In this document: piece by piece, positions 1 through 7,637 of the stretch
How the letters are laid out: each line of letters opens with the position of its first letter
Numbering within the stretch: the first letter of the stretch is position 1
Source of the DNA: a virus
Strand: one strand, 5' to 3'
IMG/VR virus record: IMGVR_UViG_3300043464_000969
Location: 1-32,761 of that record
DNA: 32,761 nucleotides
The notes under the pieces: generated by a model
What the model saw: only the letters and a program-made list of their open reading frames with translations
Told to the model about the DNA's origin: nothing
The model's database searches: none
Translations under genes and position numbers: made by a program

Positions 1-127
1 CTGGTTTGCTGGGCGGTGGCTCAACAACCGGGGCCGATGCTTTCTATCACTCAGACCGATGCGACTAGTGCCGAGTGGATGGAGACGCGACTAAAGCCCG
101 TGCTTGGGGCGTGCGAACCGCTGCGGG
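1..127. repeat. 127-bp direct terminal repeat, left copy (assembly overlap)
   Basis: Bases 1-127 are identical to 32635-32761. The repeat falls inside the terL reading frame, which stays open when the two copies are merged. A length of exactly 127 is a common maximum k-mer size in de Bruijn assemblers, so this is most likely the overlap of a circular contig and not a biological terminal repeat. Confidence 0.93.
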
Positions 128-1545
128 GGCTCATGCCAAGCAACCGGCACCACGTCAAAAAGGATGGCATCTACTTTCCACACATGCCGCTGATGCTTGG
201 GGGCGCAAACACTTCCAACGCTCAGGAAAAATCGGTGCAGGTTCTGTTCTTGGATGAATGTTGGCAGTATAGCGACCTCATCACGCAGTTCAAAAAGAGG
301 CTCCACGACCGTTGGAATGGTTACGCGCTTTTGACCAGCCAGAGCTTCGAGGAACCGCATCAACTGACCGAGGAATGGAGATCGGGCGAAGAGTTTCAGT
401 GGTGCCATTCCTGCCCAGGATGCAGCGAGTGGGTCAAACCGGCGTGGACCGACATCAAATACGACGAGTGCAAAGGCGAGACTGGCGAATGGAACTGGGG
501 CGCGCTTGTCAAAACCGTCCGGCATGAATGTCCGCACTGTGGGCACATCACTCCTGACACGACGGCCGCTCGACGCGCGCTGACTCAGCGCAGCGAGTGG
601 AGATCGGAAGGCAATGACCACGTGGAGGGCTACCGCTCCCGGCGTGTTTCGGCGCAGTCGGTTTACTGGATCCGCTGGAGCGACCTTGTGATTCAGTGGT
701 GCCAAGCTTCGGATGCTCGACACCTCGGAGTGCTGCAACCAACCAAGGATTTTCGGATGCAACGCTTGGCGGAACCTTGGAAACTGGAGGAGGAACTGCC
801 CGCTCTGGAACTCGAAGCCTCCGAGTATTTCGTCAACGAATGGCAAGACGGGCGACCAATGCCAGATGAAGCTGCTAGGGTATTTACGGTGGACTGCCAG
901 CAAGACCACTACTGGGGCATCGTGCGGGTTTGGCTTAAAAACGGGCACTCTCGATTGCTATGGGCTGGAAAGATTCTGACCGTGGATCAACTCCGCGAGA
1001 TCCAGACCAAACTGAAAGTTCCAGACAAGCGCACGCTGCTAGACGCTGGGAACTCGTTTCATGGGCGGATTTACGATACCTGCGCAAAATACGGGTGGAC
1101 CGCACTAGTGGGGCGCGCCGAGGATCATTTCACGGTGCGAGGGCAGGACGGAAAACCAATCCGCCGCTACTATTCCGCCCCTGATCGCGTGGTTGCGCCT
1201 ACCACTCGGGACGCTGCTGGGAAACGCGTTTTTGTGACGTTCTTCTATTGGTCGTCTGACCCCATTAAGGACATCCTAGCCAATCTGCGCAACACTGGCT
1301 CGCCAGTCTGGGAGTTTCCACAGGACGCACCGCCGGAGTATGTCCGGCACCTAAACTCCGAGCGCAAGCGTGCCACAGTGGACAAACGCACCAAAAAGAC
1401 CCGCTTGCGGTGGACGGCTACGGGGCGCCCAAACCACATGTGGGACGCCGAAGCCATGAACGTCCTAGCTGCTCAGATTCTCGGCATTCTTCCCGATATG
1501 GTTTCAGCCGCACCAGAGGTTGACGAAGCCGCGCCGACAGAGTAA
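1..1545 (+). CDS. terL: Terminase large subunit, 3' part (gene crosses the ends)
   Basis: This is the large C-terminal part of the DNA-packaging motor, open in frame from base 1. The start lies at 32401 near the other end of the window; joined across the circular junction the protein is 592 aa. The Walker B motif (VLFLDE, full-length D163-E164) is in this part and the Walker A (GAGKS, K72) is in the other. Cysteine pairs near full-length residues 213-219 and 255-258 form a zinc-ribbon-like insert typical of lambda GpA-type terminases. An acidic residue in FTVDC (D376) fits the start of the RNase H-like nuclease that cuts concatemers. The protein pumps DNA into the prohead at the portal. It follows terS directly and is followed by a terminator hairpin. 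The family assignment is firm; cos versus pac packaging cannot be decided here. Confidence 0.93.
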   Translation: MVCWAVAQQPGPMLSITQTDATSAEWMETRLKPVLGACEPLRGLMPSNRHHVKKDGIYFPHMPLMLGGANTSNAQEKSVQVLFLDECWQYSDLITQFKKRLHDRWNGYALLTSQSFEEPHQLTEEWRSGEEFQWCHSCPGCSEWVKPAWTDIKYDECKGETGEWNWGALVKTVRHECPHCGHITPDTTAARRALTQRSEWRSEGNDHVEGYRSRRVSAQSVYWIRWSDLVIQWCQASDARHLGVLQPTKDFRMQRLAEPWKLEEELPALELEASEYFVNEWQDGRPMPDEAARVFTVDCQQDHYWGIVRVWLKNGHSRLLWAGKILTVDQLREIQTKLKVPDKRTLLDAGNSFHGRIYDTCAKYGWTALVGRAEDHFTVRGQDGKPIRRYYSAPDRVVAPTTRDAAGKRVFVTFFYWSSDPIKDILANLRNTGSPVWEFPQDAPPEYVRHLNSERKRATVDKRTKKTRLRWTATGRPNHMWDAEAMNVLAAQILGILPDMVSAAPEVDEAAPTE

Positions 1546-1585
1546 TTGTAAAGCTCACCCAACCATAAGGCTGGCGGGGTGGCGG

Positions 1586-1630
1586 AAAAACTGCCCGGCT
1601 CCACGTGTGTGGATGTCCGGGCTTTTTCTT
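1586..1630. terminator. Intrinsic terminator after terL (possibly bidirectional)
   Basis: The stem GCCCGG (1593-1598) pairs with CCGGGC (1617-1622), with a nested CCAC/GTGG stem in the loop. TTTTTCTT follows at 1623-1630, and AAAAA lies at 1586-1590 on the other side, so it could work in both directions. It separates terL from the gpW-like gene. The tail GGGCTTTTTCTTGCTC recurs after the second terminator near 4272. Confidence 0.75.
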
Positions 1631-1650
1631 GCTCTGAGGCCGCTAGATAG

Positions 1651-1917
1651 ATGGCTCCCGATCAAAAGTTACTCCTGCAAGTGTTCTTAACCAGAGACGT
1701 GGCAGAGTTGCGTGCCATCGTGGCGCAGAAGTTTGACCTGGTTTCTGCGGGCAAAAGCTCTCTGGTATCCAGCTCTATTGACGGGGCTGCGTTCCAGTTC
1801 AATGTGGGCGGGACTCTTTCGCCGCTCGACGTGATGATGCTGGCTCAAATGGCGCTAAACTACAAAGCCGCAGGCATTTCCGCACCAGTGCGCAGGACCC
1901 AAGCCTATTTCATATGA
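1651..1917 (+). CDS. gpW-like head-tail joining protein
   Basis: A small 88-aa protein lying between the large terminase and the portal, exactly where lambda places gpW (68 aa). It has an N-terminal helical part (LLLQVFLTRDVAELRAIV) and a later helix (MMLAQMALNYKAAG) on either side of a short beta-like region, as in the gpW fold. In lambda this protein plugs the filled head at the portal and allows tail attachment. The stop overlaps the portal start by four bases (ATGA), suggesting translational coupling. The assignment rests on size, order and fold pattern rather than on a strong motif; a small unrelated structural protein is the alternative. Confidence 0.65.
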   Translation: MAPDQKLLLQVFLTRDVAELRAIVAQKFDLVSAGKSSLVSSSIDGAAFQFNVGGTLSPLDVMMLAQMALNYKAAGISAPVRRTQAYFI

Positions 1918-3413
1918 GCCTTTTTGACCGACTGAAAAAGCTCGCGGGCTTTGGCACACCCAAAGTGCAGGCAGTTAATGAAGCCTATCGCAGGCAGCGG
2001 CTAGTTGAGGGCGGCGTCTGGGGCGAACCTTGGTGGAGAAATCACACGCAGAGTATTTCCCGCGAGTTGACCGTTGGCGAATGGCGCACCGTTAACTCGG
2101 CGGCTAGGAAATTGTACTGGAACAACGGCATGGTGAATGCCGCGATCGACCAAAAAAGCATGCTTTCCGTTGGGATGGCGATGCGTCCGATCTTTACCGG
2201 CGCGGATCGGGAATGGGGCAAACAAGCCGAAGCCGTGCTGCTGGACTGGTTTCAGATTGCGTATTTGGACGGGAAAAGCTGGTGGGAAGGGCTGCGACTG
2301 GAATCCACTGCGATTGACCGCGAGGGCGACCTGCTGACCATCCTGACGACTGCCGCAAGTGGGTATCCACAGTTGCAACAGGTGCCCTGGCATCAGATTG
2401 GAAGCCGTGGTGACGACGGCATTTTGACTGAAGGGCGCTACCGTGGGCTGCGGATCTACAACGGAGTGATCCTTTCCCGCACGAACCGCGCAATAGCATA
2501 TCGGGTGCTCGGGGAGGATCAGAGCGGCGCCGAGGATCGCGACATCCCGGTGCAATCGTGCATGCTGACGATGGACCCGCGAGAAGTGGACCAGGTGCGC
2601 GGCATTTCGGCATTTGCTCCCGCCATCCGCGATCTCATTTCCCTCAAGGACCTTGGCGACGACATTCAGTCCGCATCTAGGATGGCCGCAAAGATCGGGC
2701 TACTTGTCACCAATCAGCAGGGCATGGCTGACGCATCAGACGCTTACAACGCTCTGACCGAGACAAACATGCCGCAGTGCGGTCCGGGCTTGCGATTGAC
2801 TCCGATGGCTGGCGGGCGGATTGAATATCTGCAAGCCAACGCTGGAGAGTCCATCAACCAGATTGATGCCAAAATCCCGACAGAGGCTCAGGACCGCTTG
2901 CAGGAAAGGCTTATCCGAAACGCTTTGCTGGCTGCACAGTGGCCGCCTGAGTTTGGCTGGGACATGTCGAAATTAGGCGGAGCTTCTGCCAGAATCGTGT
3001 TGGAACAGGTAAATCGCATTACGTCCGAACGTCACGCCTACCTTGCGGCATTTTGTAAACGCCGGTGCGCATACGCCATTGCCAAATTTGTGGAGATGGG
3101 AATGTTGCCTGAGTATCGTGGAACTGATCGGGACCGAGGCGGTGCATATCAGTTCCGGTTCACCGAACCTGCCAGGCTCACCGCTGATTCTGGCTACGCT
3201 TCTCGGGATGCCATTGAAGCCTACCGTGCTGGAATGCGCAGCATGACCGATATTCTGGCTTCTGGCTCCAAGACCCTTGAGGAGCATCTTGACGAAGTGG
3301 AACGCGAGGAGTTGGAAATCAAAAAGCGCGTGGAACGCTCTGGGCTTTCGCGTGACGTGTTCGGGCTCCTGACTCCTAACGGCAACTTGCCAACAACCTC
3401 TCCCACAGAATGA
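1914..3413 (+). CDS. Portal protein, lambda gpB family
   Basis: This 499-aa protein forms the dodecameric ring at the prohead vertex through which DNA is packaged and ejected and onto which the tail is built. The length and sequence pattern match the lambda-type portal family: an N-terminal RRQRLVEGG region, an acidic core with WGKQAEAVLLDWF and DREGDLLTIL, and a C-terminal helical region (GGASARIVLEQVNRITSER). It sits between the gpW-like gene and the S49 protease, the same order as lambda W-B-C. The start overlaps the upstream stop (ATGA) and its own stop overlaps the protease start in the same way, so the three are probably translated together. Confidence 0.9.
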   Translation: MSLFDRLKKLAGFGTPKVQAVNEAYRRQRLVEGGVWGEPWWRNHTQSISRELTVGEWRTVNSAARKLYWNNGMVNAAIDQKSMLSVGMAMRPIFTGADREWGKQAEAVLLDWFQIAYLDGKSWWEGLRLESTAIDREGDLLTILTTAASGYPQLQQVPWHQIGSRGDDGILTEGRYRGLRIYNGVILSRTNRAIAYRVLGEDQSGAEDRDIPVQSCMLTMDPREVDQVRGISAFAPAIRDLISLKDLGDDIQSASRMAAKIGLLVTNQQGMADASDAYNALTETNMPQCGPGLRLTPMAGGRIEYLQANAGESINQIDAKIPTEAQDRLQERLIRNALLAAQWPPEFGWDMSKLGGASARIVLEQVNRITSERHAYLAAFCKRRCAYAIAKFVEMGMLPEYRGTDRDRGGAYQFRFTEPARLTADSGYASRDAIEAYRAGMRSMTDILASGSKTLEEHLDEVEREELEIKKRVERSGLSRDVFGLLTPNGNLPTTSPTE

Positions 3414-4225
3414 AATTTCAGCGAATTATCGAACAAGTCTTTTACCGTCCTTGGCTCATCACGCCCGGCGGTTACGCAGCAGTCCGCAAGCTCGTTGAGG
3501 GCCGATTGGTGCGCGCTGGCGGGGATGACTACAATGGCATGGCAGGGATGATGTCCCAACGCGAACCAATGGAGATTGACGGGCAGGGAATCGCGCACAT
3601 CTGCATCGAGGGGACGCTTGCCAAGGGCATTTCTGCAATCGAAGCCTGTTGCGGCGCGTGGGATTACGAGTGGGTTGCCGAAGATTTGGAAGCTGCAATG
3701 GAAGCAAACGTTCGGGGCGTGTTGCTGGAAATCAATTCCCCTGGCGGCAGTTGCTCGGGATGCTCGGAAATTACTGACCTGATTCAGTTTTTGAAAGTGC
3801 CCATCGTGGCCTACTCCGACGACACCGCTTGCTCGGCTGCCTACAATATCGCCGTGAGTTGCGATAAAGTTTTTGGCTCGATTGGATCAACTTGGGGCTC
3901 CATCGGGACGATTATCCCGTGGGTGGATCAGTCCGCAATGTTTGAAGAGGAAGGGCTTGTGTGGGACCCGATTACGTCAGGCCCGCTAAAGGGCGCAGGG
4001 ATGGGACCGTCTTTGACTTCAGCTCAACGCGCAAGCCTCCAGCAGCTTGTGGACGACAGCTTTGCACAGTTTCGCGACAACGTGTTGCGCAACCGGCGCG
4101 TGGCCGATGAGTTCATGACCGGGGCCGCTTATTTGGCTCCTCGCGCAAAAGCTGCGAATTTGATTGACGGCATCGGAAATCAAGAGCTTGCGTACGCAGA
4201 ATTACTTGGTATGGTGGGCGCGTAG
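3410..4225 (+). CDS. Prohead protease, S49 (SppA/lambda gpC) family
   Basis: This 271-aa serine protease is expected to trim scaffold and head proteins during prohead maturation. It has the ClpP/crotonase-like core typical of S49: the NSPGGS oxyanion turn (residues 109-114), the nucleophile in CSAAY (S142) and a downstream SGPLKGAG with K194, giving a Ser-Lys dyad. The segment VFGSIGSTWGSIG after the serine is also characteristic. It follows the portal as gpC follows gpB in lambda, and a scaffold-like coiled coil comes next. In lambda the scaffold (Nu3) is an in-frame C-terminal product of C, whereas here it is a separate downstream gene. A strong terminator follows its stop. Confidence 0.9.
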   Translation: MKFQRIIEQVFYRPWLITPGGYAAVRKLVEGRLVRAGGDDYNGMAGMMSQREPMEIDGQGIAHICIEGTLAKGISAIEACCGAWDYEWVAEDLEAAMEANVRGVLLEINSPGGSCSGCSEITDLIQFLKVPIVAYSDDTACSAAYNIAVSCDKVFGSIGSTWGSIGTIIPWVDQSAMFEEEGLVWDPITSGPLKGAGMGPSLTSAQRASLQQLVDDSFAQFRDNVLRNRRVADEFMTGAAYLAPRAKAANLIDGIGNQELAYAELLGMVGA

Positions 4226-4245
4226 TTGGTTTCATTTGTTGTTTG

Positions 4246-4282
4246 GCCCGCTCAGGAGTGCATGCCTGAGCGGGCTTTTTCT
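4246..4282 (+). terminator. Intrinsic terminator after the prohead protease
   Basis: A perfect 11-bp stem, GCCCGCTCAGG (4246-4256) with CCTGAGCGGGC (4265-4275), has an 8-base loop and is followed by TTTTTCTT. It lies between the protease stop and the scaffold-like start at 4304, so expression of scaffold and capsid needs read-through, antitermination or a nearby promoter. Confidence 0.85.
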
Positions 4283-4303
4283 TGCTCCTGCCCCGATGGG
4301 TAT

Positions 4304-4705
4304 ATGGAGCTTCCATCGACCCTCACTGACGCGCTGGCCGCGCTTTCTGCCGCCCAGGCGGATGTGGCCGCGCTTAACGCTCTCTCCGCAGAGCACACCG
4401 CGCTAGTGGCACAATTTGACGCACTCAAGGCTTCCAACATGGACCTCGCCGCAGCGGTGCAGGCACTCTCGGCGGAAAAGCTGGAGCTGGCAAAAGCACT
4501 TGATGCCGCAAAGCTCGCCGAGTCTGAAGCTTCCGCGAAGGCAAACGCCATCGTGGCAAACTTGGGAGTGGCTCCTGTTGCCATCGTGCCCGAAGAACTT
4601 TCCGCGCCTAAGACGAAAGAACAACTCTGGGCGCACTACGCAACTCTTGGATTTAACGAGCGAAATCAGTTTTTCGCCGCGAACAAGAAAGCAATGCAGC
4701 TTTAA
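4304..4705 (+). CDS. Scaffold-like coiled-coil head protein
   Basis: A 133-aa Ala/Leu/Glu-rich protein with an almost continuous heptad pattern (LAALSAAQADVAALNALSAE, then VQALSAEKLELAKALDAAKL), predicting a long coiled coil over residues 5-85. A more compact C-terminal end follows, with aromatic residues (WAHYATLGFNERNQFFA). I chose ATG 4304 because an upstream in-frame start at about 4226 would place the terminator hairpin inside the coding sequence. The context TATATGG matches the capsid gene start. Its place between protease and major capsid, its length and its coiled-coil nature point to a capsid assembly scaffold. There is no sequence motif that proves this. Confidence 0.6.
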   Translation: MELPSTLTDALAALSAAQADVAALNALSAEHTALVAQFDALKASNMDLAAAVQALSAEKLELAKALDAAKLAESEASAKANAIVANLGVAPVAIVPEELSAPKTKEQLWAHYATLGFNERNQFFAANKKAMQL

Positions 4706-4725
4706 CCCTCACACACTAAAAATAT

Positions 4726-5604
4726 ATGGCTCTTAATGGCGTTTTTCTCGGACAAATATCGCAGCAGTCGCTGCCGTTTCTTACGAATGCATTCGCTCCT
4801 TTGCGTGGCATCACGACCGATTTCTCTACGGATGTTGCATCCGAAGGGTCTTCTGTGACGACTCGCTTTGCGACCGTTCCTTCAGTTGTTAGCATTTCCA
4901 GCGATGGCTATGTCCCCGTTGCTGGTGACACGACTGCCAAAACCATCACGCTCGACCAGCATCGCGGCGTGACTCTTGGGTTTACTGACATCGAAGTCCT
5001 TCAGTCTTCGATCAATTTCGAGCGTCTTTTCTTAGCCCCTATGGTGCAGGCTTTGGGCGCTGATATGTTTGGACAGCTCTGGAATCTGGTGACGTCCAGC
5101 AACTTCACCAACTCGATCACATCGACCGCAGCCAACTTTGACCGCTCCGATTTGATTGACTTGAGCACAACGCTCACTGGCACGCTCAAGGCTCCTAAAA
5201 TTGGCCGTAGCTTCATTTGTAACCCTGACTTCTACGGTGCGTTGCTGAAGACGCTTAACAGTGCAGAAATCCCTGGCATCACTCCTGACAAAGCCGACGG
5301 CATCGTCCCTCGCGTTTCTGGCTTGGACGTGTACCAGTCCGATCTTTGCGACAACAACAGCCAGAATCTGGGCGCATTTGCTTGCCACAGCTCCGCGCTT
5401 ATCATGGCAGCCCGCCGTGTGAATCCCGAAGCCGCGTTGCAGGATTCCATCCAGATTGCCGAAGTGGTCGTCCCTGATTTGGGGCTGCCCATCACTTTCC
5501 GTATGTTCTATGATCGCGCACTTGGAAAGACTTGCATTAACGTGAGTTGCATCTGGGGCGTAAGCACTGGAACGGCAATGGGCGTTCGCGTAATCACCTC
5601 TTAA
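4726..5604 (+). CDS. Major capsid protein, HK97-fold type
   Basis: A 292-aa protein in the major-capsid position, preceded by scaffold and protease and followed by a terminator and head-completion genes. The N-terminal part (FLTNAFAPLRGITTDFS) is followed by a region like the HK97-fold E-loop and spine helix: the phrase ITLDQHRGVTLGFTDIEVLQ, then SSINFERLFLAPMVQALGADMFGQLW, as in P22-type and related coat proteins. The C-terminal half carries the beta-rich pattern of A and P domains. It forms the icosahedral shell. It is shorter than lambda gpE (341 aa). The start context is TATATGG without a clear Shine-Dalgarno. The role is confident from context; the exact subfamily is not assigned. Confidence 0.85.
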   Translation: MALNGVFLGQISQQSLPFLTNAFAPLRGITTDFSTDVASEGSSVTTRFATVPSVVSISSDGYVPVAGDTTAKTITLDQHRGVTLGFTDIEVLQSSINFERLFLAPMVQALGADMFGQLWNLVTSSNFTNSITSTAANFDRSDLIDLSTTLTGTLKAPKIGRSFICNPDFYGALLKTLNSAEIPGITPDKADGIVPRVSGLDVYQSDLCDNNSQNLGAFACHSSALIMAARRVNPEAALQDSIQIAEVVVPDLGLPITFRMFYDRALGKTCINVSCIWGVSTGTAMGVRVITS

Positions 5605-5618
5605 TTCAACTTAGCCGG

Positions 5619-5651
5619 GGCACCCTCCTTCACAGGGGGGTGCCTTTGCTT
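5619..5651 (+). terminator. Intrinsic terminator after the major capsid gene
   Basis: Stem GGCACCCTCC (5619-5628) pairs with GGGGGGTGCC (5635-5644), with one G-U pair and loop TTCACA, followed by TTTGCTT. It is the third such hairpin in the head module and would set a high capsid-to-tail transcript ratio. Confidence 0.8.
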
Positions 5652-5666
5652 CATCCGATTATCACG

Positions 5667-5897
5667 ATGAAAGTTTCTCTTGTTCTCGAAGATGCGGGAT
5701 GCGGGCCCCGCGTGATTTACACCTCAACCAACCCGGAAGAAGCGCGCCAGTTTTACAAGGCGCACAGCACACCAGGAAAGATTGAGTTGATAATCAACCC
5801 GCGTGCTGACCTGTTTCGCACAATTAAGCCTTCGCCAGTGGTGGAGATAGAAACCGCAAAGCCTGTTTCTCGGCGCAAAGCTGAAACGCTCATCTAA
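5667..5897 (+). CDS. Small head-region protein, function unknown
   Basis: A 76-aa protein starting MKVSLVLED. ATG 5667 is preferred because the longer in-frame version would begin inside the capsid gene and pass through the terminator. The sequence has a short beta-alpha-beta look (VSLVLED, then a helix EEARQFYKAH, then KIELIINP) and a basic C-terminus (SRRKAETLI). It is not recognised. Its stop overlaps the next start (TAATG). The position between major capsid and connector suggests a head-completion or minor head role. Confidence 0.6.
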   Translation: MKVSLVLEDAGCGPRVIYTSTNPEEARQFYKAHSTPGKIELIINPRADLFRTIKPSPVVEIETAKPVSRRKAETLI

Positions 5898-6199
5898 TGT
5901 CCGACTGGACCGTTATCACTGAATCTGCAATGAGCCATGCACTGGACTACATGCAGGCAGACTCCGTTACCTACAACGGCGTCACGGTGTTTTCGGTGGC
6001 GAGCGAAAAGACCTCGGACCTGTTGGCAATGGGCGGTTTCGAGCAGCATTTTGCAGGCTCAGTGCGGCTGTTGAAGGCTGGTTTCCCTGAACCAATCAAG
6101 GGCGCAAAATTGACCGTAAACGGAACTGATCGCCGGATTACGAGTTGGGATGAAGATCCAATTTCGTGGAAACTGTACCTTGAGGACATTACGCGATGA
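5897..6199 (+). CDS. Head-tail connector-like protein
   Basis: A 100-aa protein with a helical start (MSDWTVITESAMSHALDYM) and a beta-rich rest ending in a pattern seen in phage head-closure proteins: GAKLTVNGTDRRITSWDEDP, a beta-hairpin with an xVNGxxxRI turn, then WKLYLED. Proteins of this type sit under the portal and close the filled head or receive the tail. The start overlaps the upstream stop by one base and the stop overlaps the next start by four (ATGA). The assignment rests on order, size and fold pattern. Confidence 0.55.
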   Translation: MSDWTVITESAMSHALDYMQADSVTYNGVTVFSVASEKTSDLLAMGGFEQHFAGSVRLLKAGFPEPIKGAKLTVNGTDRRITSWDEDPISWKLYLEDITR

Positions 6200-6573
6200 T
6201 TGACGGTGTTTTCTCCGCAGCAGTTCAAGATGCGCTATCGCTTGCGCTTCCGGGTGTCTACATTGGCGAACCTCAAGACGACCAGCCGATCCCGGCAAAG
6301 TCCGTGCTGATGGAGTTGCAAACCGACGTTGTGGTGGGCAGTCCGCTCCAGCGCGGCACGCTCACGCTCAACGTGATTTCGCAGGCTGACGACTACAGCA
6401 AGGCCGACCAGGCAGAGTTCACCGCCGAGGTGGACGCCGCAATGCGCTCTCTAGTTCTCGTTTCCAACGCCGTGCAACTTTACGGCGTGGTCGCACAATC
6501 AACCGACAATCTCCGCGATGAGCGTCACTGGCGCACTTCGCTTCCGTACATCGTGGGCTTTGGTCCAAAATAA
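6196..6573 (+). CDS. Tail terminator or completion-like protein
   Basis: A 125-aa protein lying between the connector-like gene and the tail-tube candidates, where gpU/gpZ-type tail terminator genes occur. It begins with a helix (VFSAAVQDALSLAL), then alternates strands and helices (VLMELQTDVVVGSPLQ; LTLNVISQADDY; FTAEVDAAMRSLVLVS), the alpha-beta pattern of the family. The last segment (HWRTSLPYIVGFGPK) is beta-rich. A terminator ring would stop tube growth and join tail to head. No diagnostic motif is visible, so this is a positional call. Confidence 0.5.
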   Translation: MIDGVFSAAVQDALSLALPGVYIGEPQDDQPIPAKSVLMELQTDVVVGSPLQRGTLTLNVISQADDYSKADQAEFTAEVDAAMRSLVLVSNAVQLYGVVAQSTDNLRDERHWRTSLPYIVGFGPK

Positions 6574-6583
6574 CTAAAAACTT

Positions 6584-6883
6584 ATGCCTGTATCATTTGG
6601 AGCCGTAACATTTAGCGTCACCGCGCCAAGCGGTTACCTGCAAGAGTCTTCACAAGAAAAAGCCGTTGAACTCGCGACAATCCGCGATGCAGACGGGCAA
6701 ACTGTCGTTGTGCAGGCAAAGCCGCGTAGCACGACCACTACAACTGTCAAAACCAAAGGCGAAGACGATTTGCTGGCAGTTCCAGAGGGAGCATTCAGCG
6801 GCGCAAAGCTGACCAGCTCTAAGGTTTCACAAACCAATGATGACTTCTCAACCTCCGAAGCAACCTACACACTTTTTGAATAA
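6584..6883 (+). CDS. Beta-rich tail protein, tail tube candidate A
   Basis: A 99-aa protein, mostly beta-strand by composition, with a Thr-rich run (STTTTTVKT). Its C-terminal 30 residues (LTSSKVSQTNDDFSTSEATY) align with the end of the next gene (VTLDSKNDDFRGWSATATVY), so the two look like diverged paralogues. They lie between the terminator-like protein and the tail chaperones, where the major tail tube gene is expected, and no other tube gene is visible. A role as a tube subunit or half-subunit is inferred. The start is an A-rich leader (AAAAACTTATG) with no Shine-Dalgarno. Confidence 0.5.
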   Translation: MPVSFGAVTFSVTAPSGYLQESSQEKAVELATIRDADGQTVVVQAKPRSTTTTTVKTKGEDDLLAVPEGAFSGAKLTSSKVSQTNDDFSTSEATYTLFE

Positions 6884-6885
6884 TT

Positions 6886-7200
6886 ATGGCAACTTTTGGA
6901 GTTACAATTTTGAGTCCGGTTGGGTCCATTGTTGAATCTTTGGACGTTGAGATGAAAGGTGAGTTTAAGCAGCTCATCAACTCACTTGGTCAACACTCTG
7001 AGGCAAAAACCTACGACAGTTCGTACACTGTAAGCCTGAAAGGAAAAGGCGACACAGCACCCTACGACGCGGGAGATGAAACTCCCAACATTACGGGAGT
7101 TTCTGGAAAAGGTATTTGGACCAACGTGACGCTGGATTCCAAAAACGACGATTTCCGTGGCTGGTCCGCGACTGCCACAGTTTACAAACACGCAACCTAA
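6886..7200 (+). CDS. Beta-rich tail protein, tail tube candidate B
   Basis: A 104-aa protein rich in beta-strands with the sequence SSYTVSLKGKGDTAPYDAG and a C-terminal NDDF...ATATVYK motif shared with the gene just upstream, which it follows after two bases. Adjacent paralogues of this kind suggest a duplicated tube domain, either two different tube subunits or one tube and one accessory protein. The ring-forming tail tube fold (as in lambda gpV and Hcp) would be the expected structure. No family is recognised directly. Confidence 0.5.
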   Translation: MATFGVTILSPVGSIVESLDVEMKGEFKQLINSLGQHSEAKTYDSSYTVSLKGKGDTAPYDAGDETPNITGVSGKGIWTNVTLDSKNDDFRGWSATATVYKHAT

Positions 7201-7211
7201 CCAAATAAAAT

Positions 7212-7637
7212 ATGCGCCTCCGATTATTAGAGGATCACGAAGCTCCCGGGAAGAGCTTCAACACTGACATCATCGCCGCCTGGTTGACATCAGGCGGCGC
7301 GCTCATTGAACGCGGCGGGTTCCAACACTTTGTTGACGAAGCTGGAAAGACCCACGTCCGTTGGATCGTGAATTGCGACGTGCTTGCCAAGGTTGACGGT
7401 GAGGAGATCGACTTTGATGAGTTCCGCAAAAGGTTTGAAAACCTCGACTGGTGCAAGGCCAATCCTGACTCTGACATCTCCTGGATGCGGGGATATCGGG
7501 ACAATGCACGCGATTTGAAGCGGTTTGCAAAATCCGCAGCCGTGGGGATTTCCCGAAAAGATGGCCGCACATTTGGCATCGTCTATCCAGATAGTCCAGA
7601 GTGGCTGAAACAAGAGTTCTCCGCACGTTTCGCATGA
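7212..7637 (+). CDS. Tail-region protein, function unknown
   Basis: A 141-aa protein between the tube candidates and the tail assembly chaperone. It mixes charged helices (EEIDFDEFRKRFENLDW; DNARDLKRFAKSAAVG) with a beta-rich N-terminal half (KTHVRWIVNCDV). It is not recognised. It begins after an A-rich leader (AAATAAAATATG), and its stop overlaps the chaperone start (ATGA), so it is probably coupled to tail assembly. It has no signal peptide or membrane segment. Confidence 0.6.
   Translation: MRLRLLEDHEAPGKSFNTDIIAAWLTSGGALIERGGFQHFVDEAGKTHVRWIVNCDVLAKVDGEEIDFDEFRKRFENLDWCKANPDSDISWMRGYRDNARDLKRFAKSAAVGISRKDGRTFGIVYPDSPEWLKQEFSARFA

Noticed and set aside
91-948. Long minus-strand open frame opposite terL (285 codons)
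   Set aside because: It lies entirely opposite a clear terminase gene, has no family-like features, and reflects the codon bias of the real gene.
4226-4303. Upstream extension of the scaffold-like gene
   Set aside because: It would translate through a perfect 11-bp terminator stem; ATG 4304 with the TATATGG context is a better start.
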